A DNA stretch of 64,000 nucleotides from Nocardia albiluteola (GCF_018860155.1 NZ_JAHKNI010000024.1:41123-105122), one strand, 5' to 3'. Numbered from the stretch's first letter, positions 48,501 to 51,044 are shown. Program-made: numbers and translations. The notes: generated by a model not told the origin, from the letters alone.

Positions 48501-50178
48501 CACCGGTTCGATCGGTGGACGGGGTCGTGCCGGACGTAGCGTCGGAATGCGGCGTCGTGCCGGACATGGTGTCCGAGCGCGGCGTCGCGCCGGATGGGGC
48601 GTCCGAGCGCGGACTCGCGCCCGGTGTGCCGTCCGAGCGGGCCGAGCCGGCGCCCCCGCCGGTAGACTGCGCGGATGTCGTTGTGTTGCTGCCTGATTCG
48701 ACGCCGGATGGAGCCGCGCCGATGGTGGTTGTAGTCGGCACGACGGTGTCGGATGCCGATTCGTTTGTCGCCGAGGTAGTTTCGGAACTTGTGCCGGAAC
48801 GACCGCCGGACCCGGTATCTCCGCCGGAGTCGGTGGACACACCGCCGGTCGACGAGGTCGACGTCGAACTTCGCGGCAACCCGCCCGCGCTATCCGTAGA
48901 GTGCGCCGTCGTGGTTCCGCCGCCCGTGCTCGAATCCTGGCTGCCCGCAACGACATGGCCGTTCGACGAGGCCGAGACATCCGGGGTCCCCGCACCGGTC
49001 CGGGGCGGGGCGCCGTTCGACGTGGTGTCATTCGGTGCGTGGCCGTTGACCCCCGACCCCTCGGCCCCAGATCCATCGGTGCCGTGGCTGTTGACCAGGT
49101 CGTGCGGTGCATGACTGCCGTCGCCGCCCGGAGCGGCCCCGATGTTGGACAACACACTCGCCAGACTCGAGGACTTCCTGAAATTGAAGTGCTCGCTCGC
49201 CCAGTGATTCATCTCGTGATTGCCGGAGGACAGGACACCGGTCGCCGCGGCGCCGGTCAGCATGCGCCAGTCGAAGTGGGTGTTCTCGACGGCCTTGTCC
49301 CAGCCCTGGGTGGCCACCTGCGCGGCGAAGTTGGTGCCGAATGCCCCGAGCGCGTTGATCTCCCCCGAGGCCACGCCTATTCCGGCGCGGGCGGCCCTGG
49401 CGGCCCACCGGCTGGCCACCGCCTGAGCATCCTTATTGGTGACGTCTCTTATCTCGTTCTTGAAGACATCCTTGAAGAGGGTGGAGCCGAGCCCCTCCGC
49501 GACGCCTCCGCCGAGCGCGCCGCCGACCGCCGAACTCAGCGCCGTGATGCCGACCTGGCCCCAGTCGACGTTGTGCCGGGTTCCCTCCATGACCTGCAAC
49601 TCCTGGATGCCGACATCCTGGAGAGTGGCCATCAGCGTGCTGATCACGATGTGTCGCAGAATGAACTTCGCGAGGGCGTTCTCGGCGAGCCTCGCCGCCC
49701 ACTTCTCCATCATCTCGAGGCCCTCGCGGCCGATGATGCGCGCCGCGATGCGGGCGGCGCCGACGATGAGCGCCTCCTCGATCGGCGCGGTAAACGGTTC
49801 CAGCCACACCATCGCCAGGTCCGCGGCCGTCATCACCAGCGTGGAGTAGAACATCATCTTCTGGTACTGGATGTTCGTACCGCCGCCGTAGACGGAGTCG
49901 CCGACCTGCGAGAAGTTGTCGGCCAGATCCGACAGCGACCCCTGACCGTCCCGCATGGTCTTGAAGTCGTCGATCATCTGCTGGACGCCGTCGCCGATAT
50001 AGGCATCGACGCTCGCCGCCTGCGCGGCATCGATATCGGACAGAATGTCGCGCAGCGAACCGGCCGCGGTGTGCCAGTCGCCGGCGAGCGCGAACATCTG
50101 GTCCTCGTCGCCCTGCGGCCACTGCATCTGGATCAGGTCGCCGACCCACTGCAGGCCGCTGGGGAATTCGAGCGTCAT
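21511..50178 (-). CDS. Giant multidomain ESX-type polymorphic toxin, 9,555 residues
   Basis: One uninterrupted 28.7-kb frame. Residues 1-330 form a CpnT-like helical N-terminus; 340-765 is a Ser/Thr/Gly linker; about 900-1450 a SecA-like motor (DAGEGKS 966-972, DEIDE 1062-1066, RAARAGQRG near 1405). A papain-like domain follows (Cys1813, His1889, Asp1904), then a zincin with H2040-E-x-x-H2044, an ART-like domain (Arg2822, S2868-T-S, EEG at 2909), coiled coils, two degenerate ART-like domains (about 5240-5770) and two tandem units ending in H7189-E-x-x-H and H8590-E-x-x-H. After an Arg/Glu/Gln heptad-like region and a His/Asp- and Pro-rich tail, a 130-residue globular C-terminus closes it. The ATG is near GGGCAGGG and 16 bp after the YbaB-like gene. 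Host-like G/C third positions continue throughout the globular regions, arguing against a pseudogene. Contact-dependent toxicity is inferred. Confidence 0.9.
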   Translation of the reverse strand: MTLEFPSGLQWVGDLIQMQWPQGDEDQMFALAGDWHTAAGSLRDILSDIDAAQAASVDAYIGDGVQQMIDDFKTMRDGQGSLSDLADNFSQVGDSVYGGGTNIQYQKMMFYSTLVMTAADLAMVWLEPFTAPIEEALIVGAARIAARIIGREGLEMMEKWAARLAENALAKFILRHIVISTLMATLQDVGIQELQVMEGTRHNVDWGQVGITALSSAVGGALGGGVAEGLGSTLFKDVFKNEIRDVTNKDAQAVASRWAARAARAGIGVASGEINALGAFGTNFAAQVATQGWDKAVENTHFDWRMLTGAAATGVLSSGNHEMNHWASEHFNFRKSSSLASVLSNIGAAPGGDGSHAPHDLVNSHGTDGSGAEGSGVNGHAPNDTTSNGAPPRTGAGTPDVSASSNGHVVAGSQDSSTGGGTTTAHSTDSAGGLPRSSTSTSSTGGVSTDSGGDTGSGGRSGTSSETTSATNESASDTVVPTTTTIGAAPSGVESGSNTTTSAQSTGGGAGSARSDGTPGASPRSDAPSGATPRSDTMSGTTPHSDATSGTTPSTDRTGATSDAQVGDSGNEFADATGGVDTGSHTEIGGGIDASGRTDAAGNGDGRIDPPADGRAPGSDSRTDGRDSSTVRGTADPRSRTSGRGPEGAPRAGIADDRGGVERRGATASGDSAESRLRAAGAGERGTGSPTGKSEEVTAGRQEQRGAQAASPEKDSARAVLDENRTPAGDRDRRPEPGNREAGLEPQMPAKERADTEPTGGRTDQASRDETEIAEARDRAAHEQQRQRDRIDESQRRVDETQERLRRAQEALGQGAVLIETHPDHAGTEDPAASQRSELAAAEAEYHAAVADHVETLRDATDNLVAAARDAHAGGVRGKALTEAYRAAAKAARDYYHARTAEDVPEHLQLKDAAPETLRRMLESGSEADKFAAVIEAIRQSDEGKIMREVQVMGALAMRDGAINMDAGEGKSMVFLASATIDAVEHGKVQVLTTRDTLANREVTAYLKTLHDLGFDVVRMNPDHEYATPAEGRPTIYIGTMEDVGFGHLRGNIPPGKHVAIDEIDEALVYANTTYILSEGAGEPASAEVEAEVTGAGELLDKSLAKDAKGHSVLTEADLGRKPGQQGGPAVLTDEGRAKVEESLGRELTNDELNRLNMAAAARYEYQEDVHYIVEDGRVLIIDQTTHKVMFDPETSTESRWNGGLAQAIEAKHGLQIRDDPGSTNEKSAKELINEHYEGKTGASGTAKSEQVAGKLQQDYGIGVTEIPRNEDSKLLHGADDVSDTEAEKLDKIPQDIALNQQSGRPQLVLAHRNDIVGKISSRLTEAGVEHVAVDARWFAKNGVHAEERLQAIFDEAGKEGKVLVINMQGARGVDIKIGADVNAKGGLHVIVTGHSAVSHDIDIQAENRAARAGQRGSVQYYTSPEDDLYALSDNPAVQHVVIRFSQAAGSHDESADVVTPAPGTETVAQDTRLAGEQQLRDLVEPLQKAAADRLVLSRAPPGASRAPTATRDTPGADTREQPPVPPPRTQETPSAGGTAGQDATTPGAVPADGAKTQGGGERTADPEVAGSQPDSSTVHSPEARVADPGIAESQPNAPVAESVPPAATHGLGDQSSEPADSTVAQDQSPSPVREEAPAMVWATTDPGALPAFGELVGHEAAGAMPTPGTVPGPVDSTVAPDRSPQQSDMPVRDSGTPAMARATTDPGAAQDHSPQQSGDPVRDHPIAGKATATSDPGVVVVSADSVQPRRSAEPDLGPAHDRSATPPQTGARAPRATHAPTSDGSVPHSVRRGSGPAATSEAPQQDANRGRCAPLALKLIVELTGSKFIRMFDREVGLEGVTAQELERAAFGQLRPYSGHGAIVDAIGGRRRHGHVALVVDDYGAGAHAYLYVNEHGTIIKRDPSTGEVHEYLGSTPANVRGTHAILFDGKGRPRHPLVRIGRRYGARSYSTQSYSTLEVPIGQALDDHEGRLRSILRDLGSPTAETILAAWDRGLFHGNFDHGPSADGRSAGFGRADLIATVYTGDSNLIGHVLSLAHESVHAERFAAGTSALERVRDLLEPDFVREMVAEEAEATGRRFRLAQELRAARFDVPEHELEHVYRNAYDRALAAYTSDDPATPAQRQDQAHEVAVEQLCGVIATFGADHGSQHYEGFYSDYWRRVRADRPSRHGDFRHVPADPALVDRLRIGSIDRHIADVRVRERTAAFDRLADRLGMDPTMSREMLDYLLSDRLRYTAGALSRDDLPAADRAQLLRWQHELRSLQDAADRAHNARAAYDAQVGQVSRDASRDVLAAEIRGRDGAVQYGDRVVVVPGDRPTVLIAAAAGDHQRVLRAAPPEVAAALAHPDAETQYLNVETLRNGQVRVHITDRPYVAQDDPVQPVPPRELAAAASAEKVAQLREQLADSEMGRWALGVLDEHGVRIGHDSSGGSRYVPAHNRVILDAGGTDTRQLGALVHAAVHVRLGHQHDDPAANVVPLGGDSRHTGERGDPHAPGELLGPEQPYVDRMLGEETDAHAMEIAAMAQLNRPDFPETPMERAYVDAYGAARERAQRDDPSPPSSELDRIANQAGVDALRPLVEMHDPNGDGRTYGELLHEAWKRANNPRAAGAPTAEGTPPRSAGNRTPGEEVHPEGSATYRNFYRGSADFGIRGSVDEHGVLHVKVRVGPGTPTGYEMFSDLMAALGDRVRVIQGEWSAAGYLSDNLDTFNAAIQELLLTPEEAAKVTFTGRLAERFGFTEVTFGDPEEAAATGPGYRALEGRHGEYVGATVRFSRPGASSDLPAPDSDSSPADPSAAPDGTVLCEGALPTGENATPLYRGIPRLLPDGAVNPAYEAALSGRVVPRGTADVTGEAHVRSLSQTSDSTSWSRSRRTAEVFAQDDGVIVEWRTGAPPEGATWRFKPLYEEGDLSQVLIQGTLTGVRTVRCVAPAPAEELELPELPPRGSGSGHSADAGDPGSRVLARSRAANADWDARAAARRAQSLRAEANRLVERDGEGPESGAAWSARMRAEQAEWEARMAAEHADRMWEYAGGRDAGQSAGEQPVAEGAESEQDVDQSAWELQQRLERAEWRARMAAEHENVMWSLVGRGSEEVSALPLSERILNRMRASARQLGIDPEGLSAEQLRGRITSAAVARADRLNEQMRQLDSQVTGGESESEWDRLLARVNEAREWVRNAASDFREYRQAVEAERAPEQAEREQAPPDPDHNNSGGGAPKRRPWRRNGNQQEHRPQTRRLRRAMRELARATETRVRAWGGVQARVRDAGLNPDQVLRQVIRDRLNLRADHAEQQHRDDRQQPEPQQQDLDQLHSRATNLGLDPGDATEAALRRRIADAEAERAAAAAAAPGLRALARDAEQGAPMVELRRRAERLGVDLPGERELEQALRDRIEQQARDETAQRAALRTELNDPRTSRGRLRELARQHGVDSAGRTREKISDAVLDRQAKDAERAARQRQTLRKQLDEFRVAAMNESIRRSDAQAEAEHEVLNCRTGLDDKGPRPIGMGYRRIRLGIAHMRTVKGDAGERGRAVAVGETDNPDIYLPEERRRALALEGYDSVYYRVQLDDHGRIWVGEHHPDDAPVQPPAPPPARRPGDWVPTGGEREYRPSDRAVRKQLSELAYRIKQLDSAGDKIYDKIVETARKIGAEDPHPEPRALARAVRALMDQHTARANELWNRAELPVDERDGFYARRRAIEEEAQRVNRIGRTVLELLAAYDHRFVAARDRLAADAAVLAARDVLAGQGGRPRGLHGRPIDPAHPEPELARLVPESGEEPRRLVLVAPGADPDRILGAETRSALLGADGRFVYQRVRVDDKGRVLLTELRAPTAAEDQEAAAAVAAEAAAAQPDPASQAPAARPKGKAPESAQAELDRLAREKQRLAMDQEYWRAKLENRAGKVLERDAWSETVRQLTGGLEGYRELAAGLDAPAVSEQESLGEEELAQRQDSIDKMSEAAEEYYALGDRIQQIDHRIHELEKRGARYDASQSDEAHKKLGRLADQRQAAVERSKPLRRRMFELRERLPADPARHAPEQLRELADATEAVARADHEIDRINDRRVAVAGAHRDAAQARWRAATGAGPDEPSPLRRMSDNVWVDGGRVPDANGDGGRQPRIIVVAGRPEHGRPAAAEHDRALAAVLAGRHELARLLARPGVVVDYVSVTGDENGNVVVRQLDSPQVRREVIGPRAGADGPLRVSGVVRLGDLAREMTALPLRSPARPRQPDDSKLTDGPARSVGKTVGGWLTGANDGRYAAEIARFTRGAQPGETLVRWRDAEGNWHNVREGEARGYTAYQPQFTKKDLQDIAAGKKPWQPQVGDYRLSPKGWAPFGGDDNSGKRARQYEEKMPDGFSGTGAAEPFQNEVEPFLMWWLTGHWPEMSYGEILSMTEQGRAEEWAHQGMGELAPPPGWDEEAHHSLPYDGAFYTIGKRWVQIYSATKTHPRVLRWFRDHPGVGEWVLAHTRWAPKGPFDPKHPVLRKIPIVRTVRGYKGFHPKPDKNVQPAHRSWNATEHAPPRDRDEVTSPKWDRAIALFDAAQAWGTHVIGGLAADEQKTHVRQIADILVGPRDPLLAQGDAGYAFADGLSFARGADGTRLSADELEARIERITDHLVRDQMLVRDAADPDGRFVRRTYDRIPQLADALLRLTGRGDGDGRTTPRDADLLLLEDAWAEAHYLDTHANSTWHDADEHAARLGFDWDNNRAPLSGHLVVRNGEFVHPDLLPPDAPEHEGDKLIPMSKIKYAVRPIAADPGWQSPQQRRADSILAATGMRERHPWLPEDPVQAVLRLADEALADTLSGTTPNAALALAIRAGQVERFAAATTNAERGFWARQLGEPPESAASANAPEVTARLRGDLLYRAAALPESVAAALVARANAEAALRDWQYAAGDRDRARAEVEALAGELGVPPGVLLADHMRQDSALEDHFRELRARLMAARETRDRAGRVGDLETATRRYHAAHERVTALDRRVGRARTALRRVGTATEAAARHDELAGLAERQREAAALRDAARAELLAAAGAARIPAPEVLADGLGDAAAREDWLRAQRQRVLGAPEQAHLIDNVNRLEQLLERHHAALDGVDTAGARIREVEEAVRAAGAVHAPAARRSELNWLAARLARATAQRAVAAAAIEARATAVGAQAAAVRDARLAEEAVRQEWFRDLRNRLTAARELRDRLVHVDELEQAAERFHAAQGRVTALTDALEQARARDAELSAQPAPPPGAVTMRRDVEVFGHAAGKLRYLHRVWDGVLSKLSVPEREVLRNYLVDNDSGLSAHVAGTLDRVLRRAPLPGKVLAVFDGHHGLFGPDGGTVGAVHEVPGYLRTYLGEMPPARDEGYRVELTVPEGTPALFVGGAEFAADGRLKSPQLLLGRGAHIRIDSVSQADGYTRVMATVVPDSVPEHGVTPAHSASEYERQIAREQAGRQAALDTLRGLVRSASLAMPSGADPNAMRGNDLARAALRALAEREAPLKADIAQFRADVEAGNPPADGGAALRARVAEFRELRQNVAEATEEYWKAAGAEDRLRAELKALGLTATGAVGTTPPPTSGPDAGSGQDGSGVGGAPSQTGGPPGARGAPHSSAPTPNAPLSSTPHGPESIGPVRERLYYSHQVWGPVLDRLSESERGVLAEFLSGRGSGLSADVAPVLDEVLGRAALPDAVLFSFDGEYGLFGDAIAGSVYEVPGYLQGFLGRTSGGPEADYHLELTVPEGTPALFVGGTDFAPAGRLESPRLVLGRGLGVRIDAVAEEDGQVRMRGTVVPLTASGHPDHATATAAQPLSEYTRQLRRARAAQQAAHDQLNLARRAFALDPSLSGNDAARAVVRAAGTEWDRLRAETRAAREQGDAEEHSVLRTQLEGYGPVKNAITKIAGDYWRALSAQDRLLAEARALGLDPTGGETAAGSQPDSVGLQQDPSQGVTSEAGGESPEGERGVDAAAVPPGWDGRGSRPDAAAIRQAQEELRRLLYDLADQPDGWLTRGADPAPAEVWEVLAHTETGRAAAAALRAVGAAVRIGDHGGEGDLFDGRTMVIDIDSSGRDQLAQAAAVVRAAARAEAVAAGAVEVLPARVRALDRATHVEAHRRVEASAFGREAELYRELHRAGYDIPRRGSAELEVAAELRGVYLDAFDAAVAAARESGLPLEQAREHGRAAGVAALHDHPLFAVHVGDRFDAEAEREWQAAQRARTAEEYLPPTPEIARALVQSVREHAAAIRQLHLLEAALDRVYARLRVTLDIRDAEMPGTMAERLADVVRRTEWMRPLPELSRYSGAADRAWGQGQRDRWLLIELADRHARVLDELGRIEEAAAELAGPENVRTVLPAPAGPGRERLPIASERSDSPALERDPALLPRILSGTPSDLNPANHWAGRVLARHGVAVRYGLRAELGERGPGYDPATNTLVLDDEQSPEEKVAALIRAAVQVELRPPWGEPPERLTMSRLDYVRTMLDRQAEAHALAFEDIVISMRQEALGRDRGDIGDDELRRSYADAYVDAAKRARSMYDANTVDSSLFWAAAHRAGVRAVRAGLSTLRLGDGPTYAERYAAEWDRAHGVGPGTEPVDARPPADTPQLRERLVQAYDMEVASYREMRGNGRSVLVGKVEQAYDEAYDRAFRKAARAARRSAEAPPPEQVAREAGREALRRFIDKHGIAGAEVAADVVRAFVDGSDWRWSHPSDSDVSLPITDEPRPGPAADIGGPDIIALAHRELDAAIEAANGGERPTDHVAVLPGAGKDGRPRLLVVATSDGHIDALHELALHRPDLANVLWDRSHALEYRVVERDAAGDLTVRTMLPEHAEGPYRRPDSYAAADAMLDHYLRYRSEGRTTLGYEEWLRQLPDGVFRKTTVHPSNGRSRKVTVLSDDFLEVGHRLVESDRQHRAEPDSPPERPHPAQVAWKLVTRRVRLPELRRRDVDEVRFDKRRVQVTDLHDLHGFYVYLERDGLGWRVAAPAEHGDDTNVLSHHLAGMADRDDKRLLRRIEALLRDGKAPLPGNAGRGLDRAAAPVLDRASDPDGLSRTGSRAWDEIVRGLGGDLAIPAAPVAPVDDVWSGLDRQGIVDELTRRYPPGTPAQGRPALEVRGFDDPAVDPDTLREYARAIDAMWSAHPQLDVRRIEIGPIEGGHHAQAMWRKSRDGAYYAESITLNRYFAAHPEELRDAMVVAERDGFAPAGVAARPVFARIVHELAHALDYAGGMRARAKARTALLEHYAATHDYVDPDRYLAWERQLSAYAFEHGSLRPAEALADAFLDVVLNGDQAVEPARVLYDLLLREAGSDPGSGLSGDLSTRTGTDAAAAPPGTPAPDGVPAAPLTRAERNRIVQEARRAAYGRHDQPDRWIADPPDRNLVQVWELLSHTDIGRNLLDVLDTVKASVRFAAPGDRVGSADSFDGRTMDIVIDPAGRDHIRQAAALARAAAYAEAVQSGFLEVQPARIRALGEAGHMAAHRNVEAAAFVAETEFFRQLRDAGLDITPLTRPASDVTEFAPLLRSAYLAAYDEAVAAVHSEPETQLAQIGREAGLRALLADDRFGLEVIGGGIGAAEWEAAQRPTGPDELPEYVPATTESARELQKLVHRQVAARRRVEELEASFDRVYQRLRNGHELPEHRTPATIAERAEQMIRYKDGGWYLGNNKHADTWLAAELAERHQRARAELDWCTSEVVSPVALDLHQRTRRERPAGLMYRDLFQVIVDDSGVVRAAPHPDPEAARRAHTAAKGSAETPRVPAHPVPWKDAASLLRMLTRRDHSGVGSWAVAALDRHGVGVRFSTEPEVREFRDGEGPYTRRGVGYDPATRTVVLPHARLPAQEAAELLRAAMMAEMSPPDGAPERLTMYRDEYIGRMLDRQAEAQTLALEYSYRMDLERARVMGVESHQLDKRSEFRWDPLQREYVKVFEEALKTARDEYGSGVDRAVLTAAAYRAGVRAVRELLDVDGAGPTLDGLRYPAYYGAEWDRAHGIAAGPETYDARRYADTPTLRDRRSRQYALEIEGFRVLRGSGRPIPHGPAERAYTDAYDKALRKAARAAPVADGSTPEHIAYQAGVKALRRYIDRVGAERAEIAFDVIRASAGPTERFWTTAPVEAEVVPQAAAPHPVQDVAAVRAFARRTIDDMVHRHAENISVERLTDNVARVRDWHSKDDKRWRLVVFAGLGGHTDALAELGARIPEYENALWDGSRALEYRVVAPGPDGALQARVIHDYEAEGSSRAPTVHEARAHMLDYYLRHRATGEIRIGFDEWLKQLGPKAFLPLGTTRLAGTGGTPKNPYGDKADVEGKPGYFVYHGYTLAQSDSSIAAPHPAAAARDLVTRQVSLPIAGLHPERDPQIYERHEFVVDAMVLDVWLERDGHGGWRVPVPGPRGDATDALARYLQGMSDRNPRRLVDRIAAVLRNPKADLAPEQRGMFRRATDRFTGRGDGPELERGSDAFPEPDRQHDSSFDAGAPLPDAGAPIEDVWSALDRPGIVAELTARHPGDPEPGRPPLEVAGFDDPAIDLDTLREYARAIDDALTRHPEIELHRIDIGAPTHGGRAESVWRRRPDGSYYAESITLNRDTALDPEGLRAALAEQERNDFAPAGVSARPVYALIAHEIGHALDYTGGMRARDRAVHVLLSYFASTRGSFELPEYLDWLDQLSGGSFQQDTLAPAQALANAFLDVTLNGDNATEPARVLHRLLVREYRSGSPVQQGHSEREQEQREQAEREQAEREQAEREQSEREQAERELAERERGEREQSERERAERERVEREQAERAQVEREQAEREQAEREQAEREQAEQKQSAPPLSERILDRMRATARQLGFDPEGLSAEQLRRRITSEALARAQRLDEQQQHLDPRLTGGEFKAERDRLQAQANQARAWSKQAASDLREYQQAVEAERVTDQAERERAEQERAEVESPLPLSERILERMRAAARLLGIDPEGLSAEQLCGRIVSEAVARADRLNVQMQRLDSQVTGGEFQSEWDRLLARVNEAREWGRRAASDFREYEEAVEAERAATQRQAPPDSKKKQQELEQEQQHEPEQQQEPERQEQQQAGGRKFGAGSGGGSNGGGTGGGADGGGDDDNDTFEFRPPRVPHYFPQYQYNWPNFQAAQPGPLPTSPPPPAQHPQPPVQQPQPPVVQPQPPVHQPQPPGHQPPQPGLPHHHHRHDDDHDRDDRNRHHHDRDDHDRDDRHCAEHHRPHRHHAGPGAGNSGNLSAYFEPTVSQPISRTPGIPPVPGGPDPAGRQPQVPHGLGEPGGTGSGSNSPSWTSQPTWPTPGTPQVPGVPSPARWQPQAPDGSGQLGAAGSGSNGQLPQPISPAPGMPQVPHPAPWGPPGAQPDQGGGAPGQPGPNPSAWQGNHGPDPLPGYPSPPRHPAGWPDHQLPATPPNDWSGSAVPQSDSPAGGYPPTLPPMNGGAPPAAAPPGNGPSNRPGRHRPQPQAQPPIPATLFLQRYGDWAEWAELDPATGAMRPAPMSAGLLRGLFGDIEGVLVLFYRERGRLMLRLGEQVIDADDLAVIVRWERTGRHHSVLTVTHGGIPVREVRYRNLAPELDVGLVIRDVLDSTMRRSQFFAG
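22625..22745 (-). other. Giant toxin: His/Asp-rich tail segment
   Basis: Residues about 9146-9185 consist almost wholly of His, Asp and Arg (PHHHHRHDDDHDRDD style) with a single Cys, a metal-chelating composition. It is embedded in a Pro/Gln/Gly-rich region about 300 residues long. Confidence 0.7.
23195..23482 (-). repeat. 95-residue helical repeat, copy 3
   Basis: Begins PLSERILERMRAAARLLGID and is nearest to copy 1 in its second half (LLARVNEAREW). This suggests that the C-terminal pair arose by copying from the distant locus. Confidence 0.8.
23545..23830 (-). repeat. 95-residue helical repeat, copy 2
   Basis: Begins PLSERILDRMRATARQLGFD and ends near QAVEAER; closely similar to copies 1 and 3. 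Confidence 0.8.
23843..24112 (-). repeat. Pentapeptide (A/S)EREQ repeat, 15-bp unit
   Basis: About 18 consecutive five-residue units of the type AEREQ with variants SEREQ, AERER, VEREQ and AERAQ. The unit is 15 bp. It would form a long charged single helix, and its copy number is likely to vary between strains. Confidence 0.85.
24130..28230 (-). repeat. Giant toxin: tandem unit B with HExxH peptidase domain
   Basis: Residues about 7317-8683, repeating unit A with the same order of parts (DQPDRW, pseudo-zincin modules 5 and 6, beta module, HEIGHALDYTGG at H8590). The offset from unit A is 1,359 residues at DQPD and 1,401 at HExxH. At the position of Glu7248 in unit A there is Gln8649 (PAQALANAF). 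Confidence 0.75.
28340..32310 (-). repeat. Giant toxin: tandem unit A with HExxH peptidase domain
   Basis: Residues about 5957-7280. In order: helical DQPDGW block, pseudo-zincin modules 3 and 4, a beta module, then a peptidase domain with H7189-E-L-A-H7193 (HELAHALDYAGG) and Glu7248 in PAEALADAF, 55 residues later, as in gluzincins. The whole unit is homologous to unit B. Confidence 0.75.
32865..33360 (-). repeat. Degenerate ART-like domain, copy 2
   Basis: Residues about 5607-5772. It is clearly homologous to copy 1 (QVWGPVLDRLSESERGVLAE against RVWDGVLSKLSVPEREVLRN; the ELTVPEGTPALFVGG block is identical). The same catalytic residues are missing. Confidence 0.5.
33930..34465 (-). repeat. 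Degenerate ART-like domain, copy 1
   Basis: Residues about 5239-5417. It shares with copy 2 VP-G-YL, ELTVPEGTPALFVGG, EF/DF-A-GRL-SP and LLGRG, the strand pattern of ADP-ribosyltransferase exotoxins. No Arg-first-strand, STS or ExE catalytic set is apparent, so it may be a structural or inactive copy. Confidence 0.5.
40590..40876 (-). repeat. 95-residue helical repeat, copy 1
   Basis: Begins PLSERILNRMRASARQLGID, contains EGLSAEQLRGRIT and the VTGGE segment, and ends near QAVEAER. Two further copies lie about 5,700 residues later in the same protein. Confidence 0.8.
41389..41781 (-). other. Giant toxin: ADP-ribosyltransferase-like domain with R-STS-E
   Basis: Residues about 2800-2930. Arg2822 in LYRGIP, S2868-T-S2870 in SDSTSWSRS and a candidate catalytic Glu at 2909-2910 (YEEGD) match the R-S-E order of cholera-type and iota-type ADP-ribosyltransferases. 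The spacing is plausible. Which Glu is catalytic is uncertain. Confidence 0.55.
43850..44300 (-). other. Giant toxin: zincin module copy 1, HExxH intact
   Basis: Residues about 1960-2110. LSLAHESVHAERF gives H2040-E-x-x-H2044, followed about 30 residues later by MVAEEAEATG with candidate third-ligand glutamates. It resembles DUF6782-type putative metallopeptidases. It is the only one of six related modules in the protein that keeps the zinc motif. Confidence 0.65.
44329..44766 (-). other. Giant toxin: papain-like fold (Tox-PL) domain
   Basis: Residues about 1805-1950, with a candidate catalytic triad Cys1813 (GRCAPLALKL), His1889 (GAHAYLYVNEHG) and Asp1904 (KRDPSTGEV). This order and spacing is that of papain-like toxin domains, some of which are glutamine deamidases. 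Confidence 0.7.
45840..47480 (-). other. Giant toxin: SecA-like DEAD motor domain
   Basis: Residues about 900-1447. It has the SecA landmarks: an AMRDGAINMDAGEGKS Walker A region (SecA has MKTGEGKT), the strand-loop QVLTTRDTLANRE, Walker B with VAIDEIDEAL, and a C-terminal motor half ending ENRAARAGQRGSVQYYTSPE, parallel to SecA RxxGRxGRQGxxGxSxFYLSLED. The SecA-specific scaffold and C-terminal zinc tail are absent. Confidence 0.75.
49186..50178 (-). other. Giant toxin: CpnT-like N-terminal targeting domain
   Basis: Residues 1-332. The segment WPQGDEDQMFALAGDWHTAA matches WPEADEDALFALGAAWKQAA in the divergent toxin. This is followed by hydrophobic helices and a Gly/Ala-rich membrane-like region (SSAVGGALGGGVAEG). 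The pattern is that of the CpnT/WXG100-like N-terminal domain of ESX-exported toxins. Confidence 0.7.
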
Positions 50179-50194
50179 CCGCCCTGCCCTCGGT

Positions 50195-50707
50195 TCACCA
50201 ACTGGAGTCGGTCACGCGGCCGCTGGGCTCGGCGCTGCGGTCGATGTCCTCGACGTCGGTGAACCGCAACCCGCCCCCCTCCGGCGGCGGTTCGCGGTCC
50301 GGCGAATTCGGTCGCGCCAGCGAGGGCTTCGGCGGCTCGCCGAGCCCCGCGCGCAGATCGGGCATCCCCTCGATCAGGTCGGCGAGGCTCGGCATCCGGG
50401 CCCGATGCGAACGAAGCGGCGCCATCAGCTCCTGGTTCTTACGGGTCAGATCCTCCGCGGCCCGCTGAGCGGCGTCGGTCACCGCGCGCGCGAGCGCCGA
50501 CAAGGTCATATCCTCGGCGCCGGGTCCGAACTTCGTCTCGACGACGACCAAGGCGGCGTTCACCGTGACCGACACCCGGCCCTTGAGGACCGTCGCGGTA
50601 CCGAGCAGTTGGGCTCGATCCCGCTGCACCTGCGCGATCATCTGCAACTGGGTCTGCACCCCGTCGACTACCGCGGCTAGGTCCGCCTTGGCCCGCTCGT
50701 TCGTCAT
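50195..50707 (-). CDS. YbaB/EbfC-family protein, EspL-like
   Basis: A 170-residue protein with a YbaB fold: N-terminal helix, strand LKGRVSVTVNAALVVVETKF, then helix ALARAVTDAAQRAAEDL, followed by a Pro-rich tail ending DSSW. EspL of mycobacterial ESX-1 loci belongs to this family and stabilises secreted partners, so this protein is likely an ESX substrate chaperone or co-factor. It lies 16 bp before the giant toxin and 22 bp after the WXG gene on the same strand. Its paralog in the divergent cassette is at 51704-52186. Confidence 0.85.
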   Translation of the reverse strand: MTNERAKADLAAVVDGVQTQLQMIAQVQRDRAQLLGTATVLKGRVSVTVNAALVVVETKFGPGAEDMTLSALARAVTDAAQRAAEDLTRKNQELMAPLRSHRARMPSLADLIEGMPDLRAGLGEPPKPSLARPNSPDREPPPEGGGLRFTDVEDIDRSAEPSGRVTDSSW

Positions 50708-50729
50708 GGTCGGCCGATCCAGCCCGGCC

Positions 50730-51044
50730 TCAGAACTGACCGGCGCTCTGCTGATCAGCCGTCTCCCACTGGTCGGCGGACTTGTACTGCGCCTGGGAGA
50801 AGCTGTCCATGGTGTCGGCGATCTGACCGGCGCCCGTGATCAGGTTCTCGCTGGAGCCCTTGTAGCCCTGCTTGTCGTCGCCGTAAAACTGCTGTCCGAG
50901 CGAGTCGTTGCCCCACACCGGGCCGCGGGCCACCATCGACGCCTGCAGTGTGGTCAGCACGTCGTAGATGCGATCGTGCACGCGTTCGGTCTTATCGGCC
51001 GCGGTGCGCAGCTTGTTCACCTCGACCATCATCTTGTCGGCCAT
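50730..51044 (-). CDS. WXG100-like ESX substrate (leftward cassette)
   Basis: A 104-residue helical-hairpin protein with W-G-N-D in the turn (GPVWGNDSLGQQF), and a YxxxD secretion motif (YKSAD) in the C-terminal tail. Proteins of this type are exported by type VII secretion as dimers, often with a large partner. The ATG at 51044 has GGAGGG 7 bp upstream; a longer start would add a non-homologous stretch. First gene of the leftward cassette. Pairing with the toxin N-terminus is inferred from the shared operon. Confidence 0.87.
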   Translation of the reverse strand: MADKMMVEVNKLRTAADKTERVHDRIYDVLTTLQASMVARGPVWGNDSLGQQFYGDDKQGYKGSSENLITGAGQIADTMDSFSQAQYKSADQWETADQQSAGQF

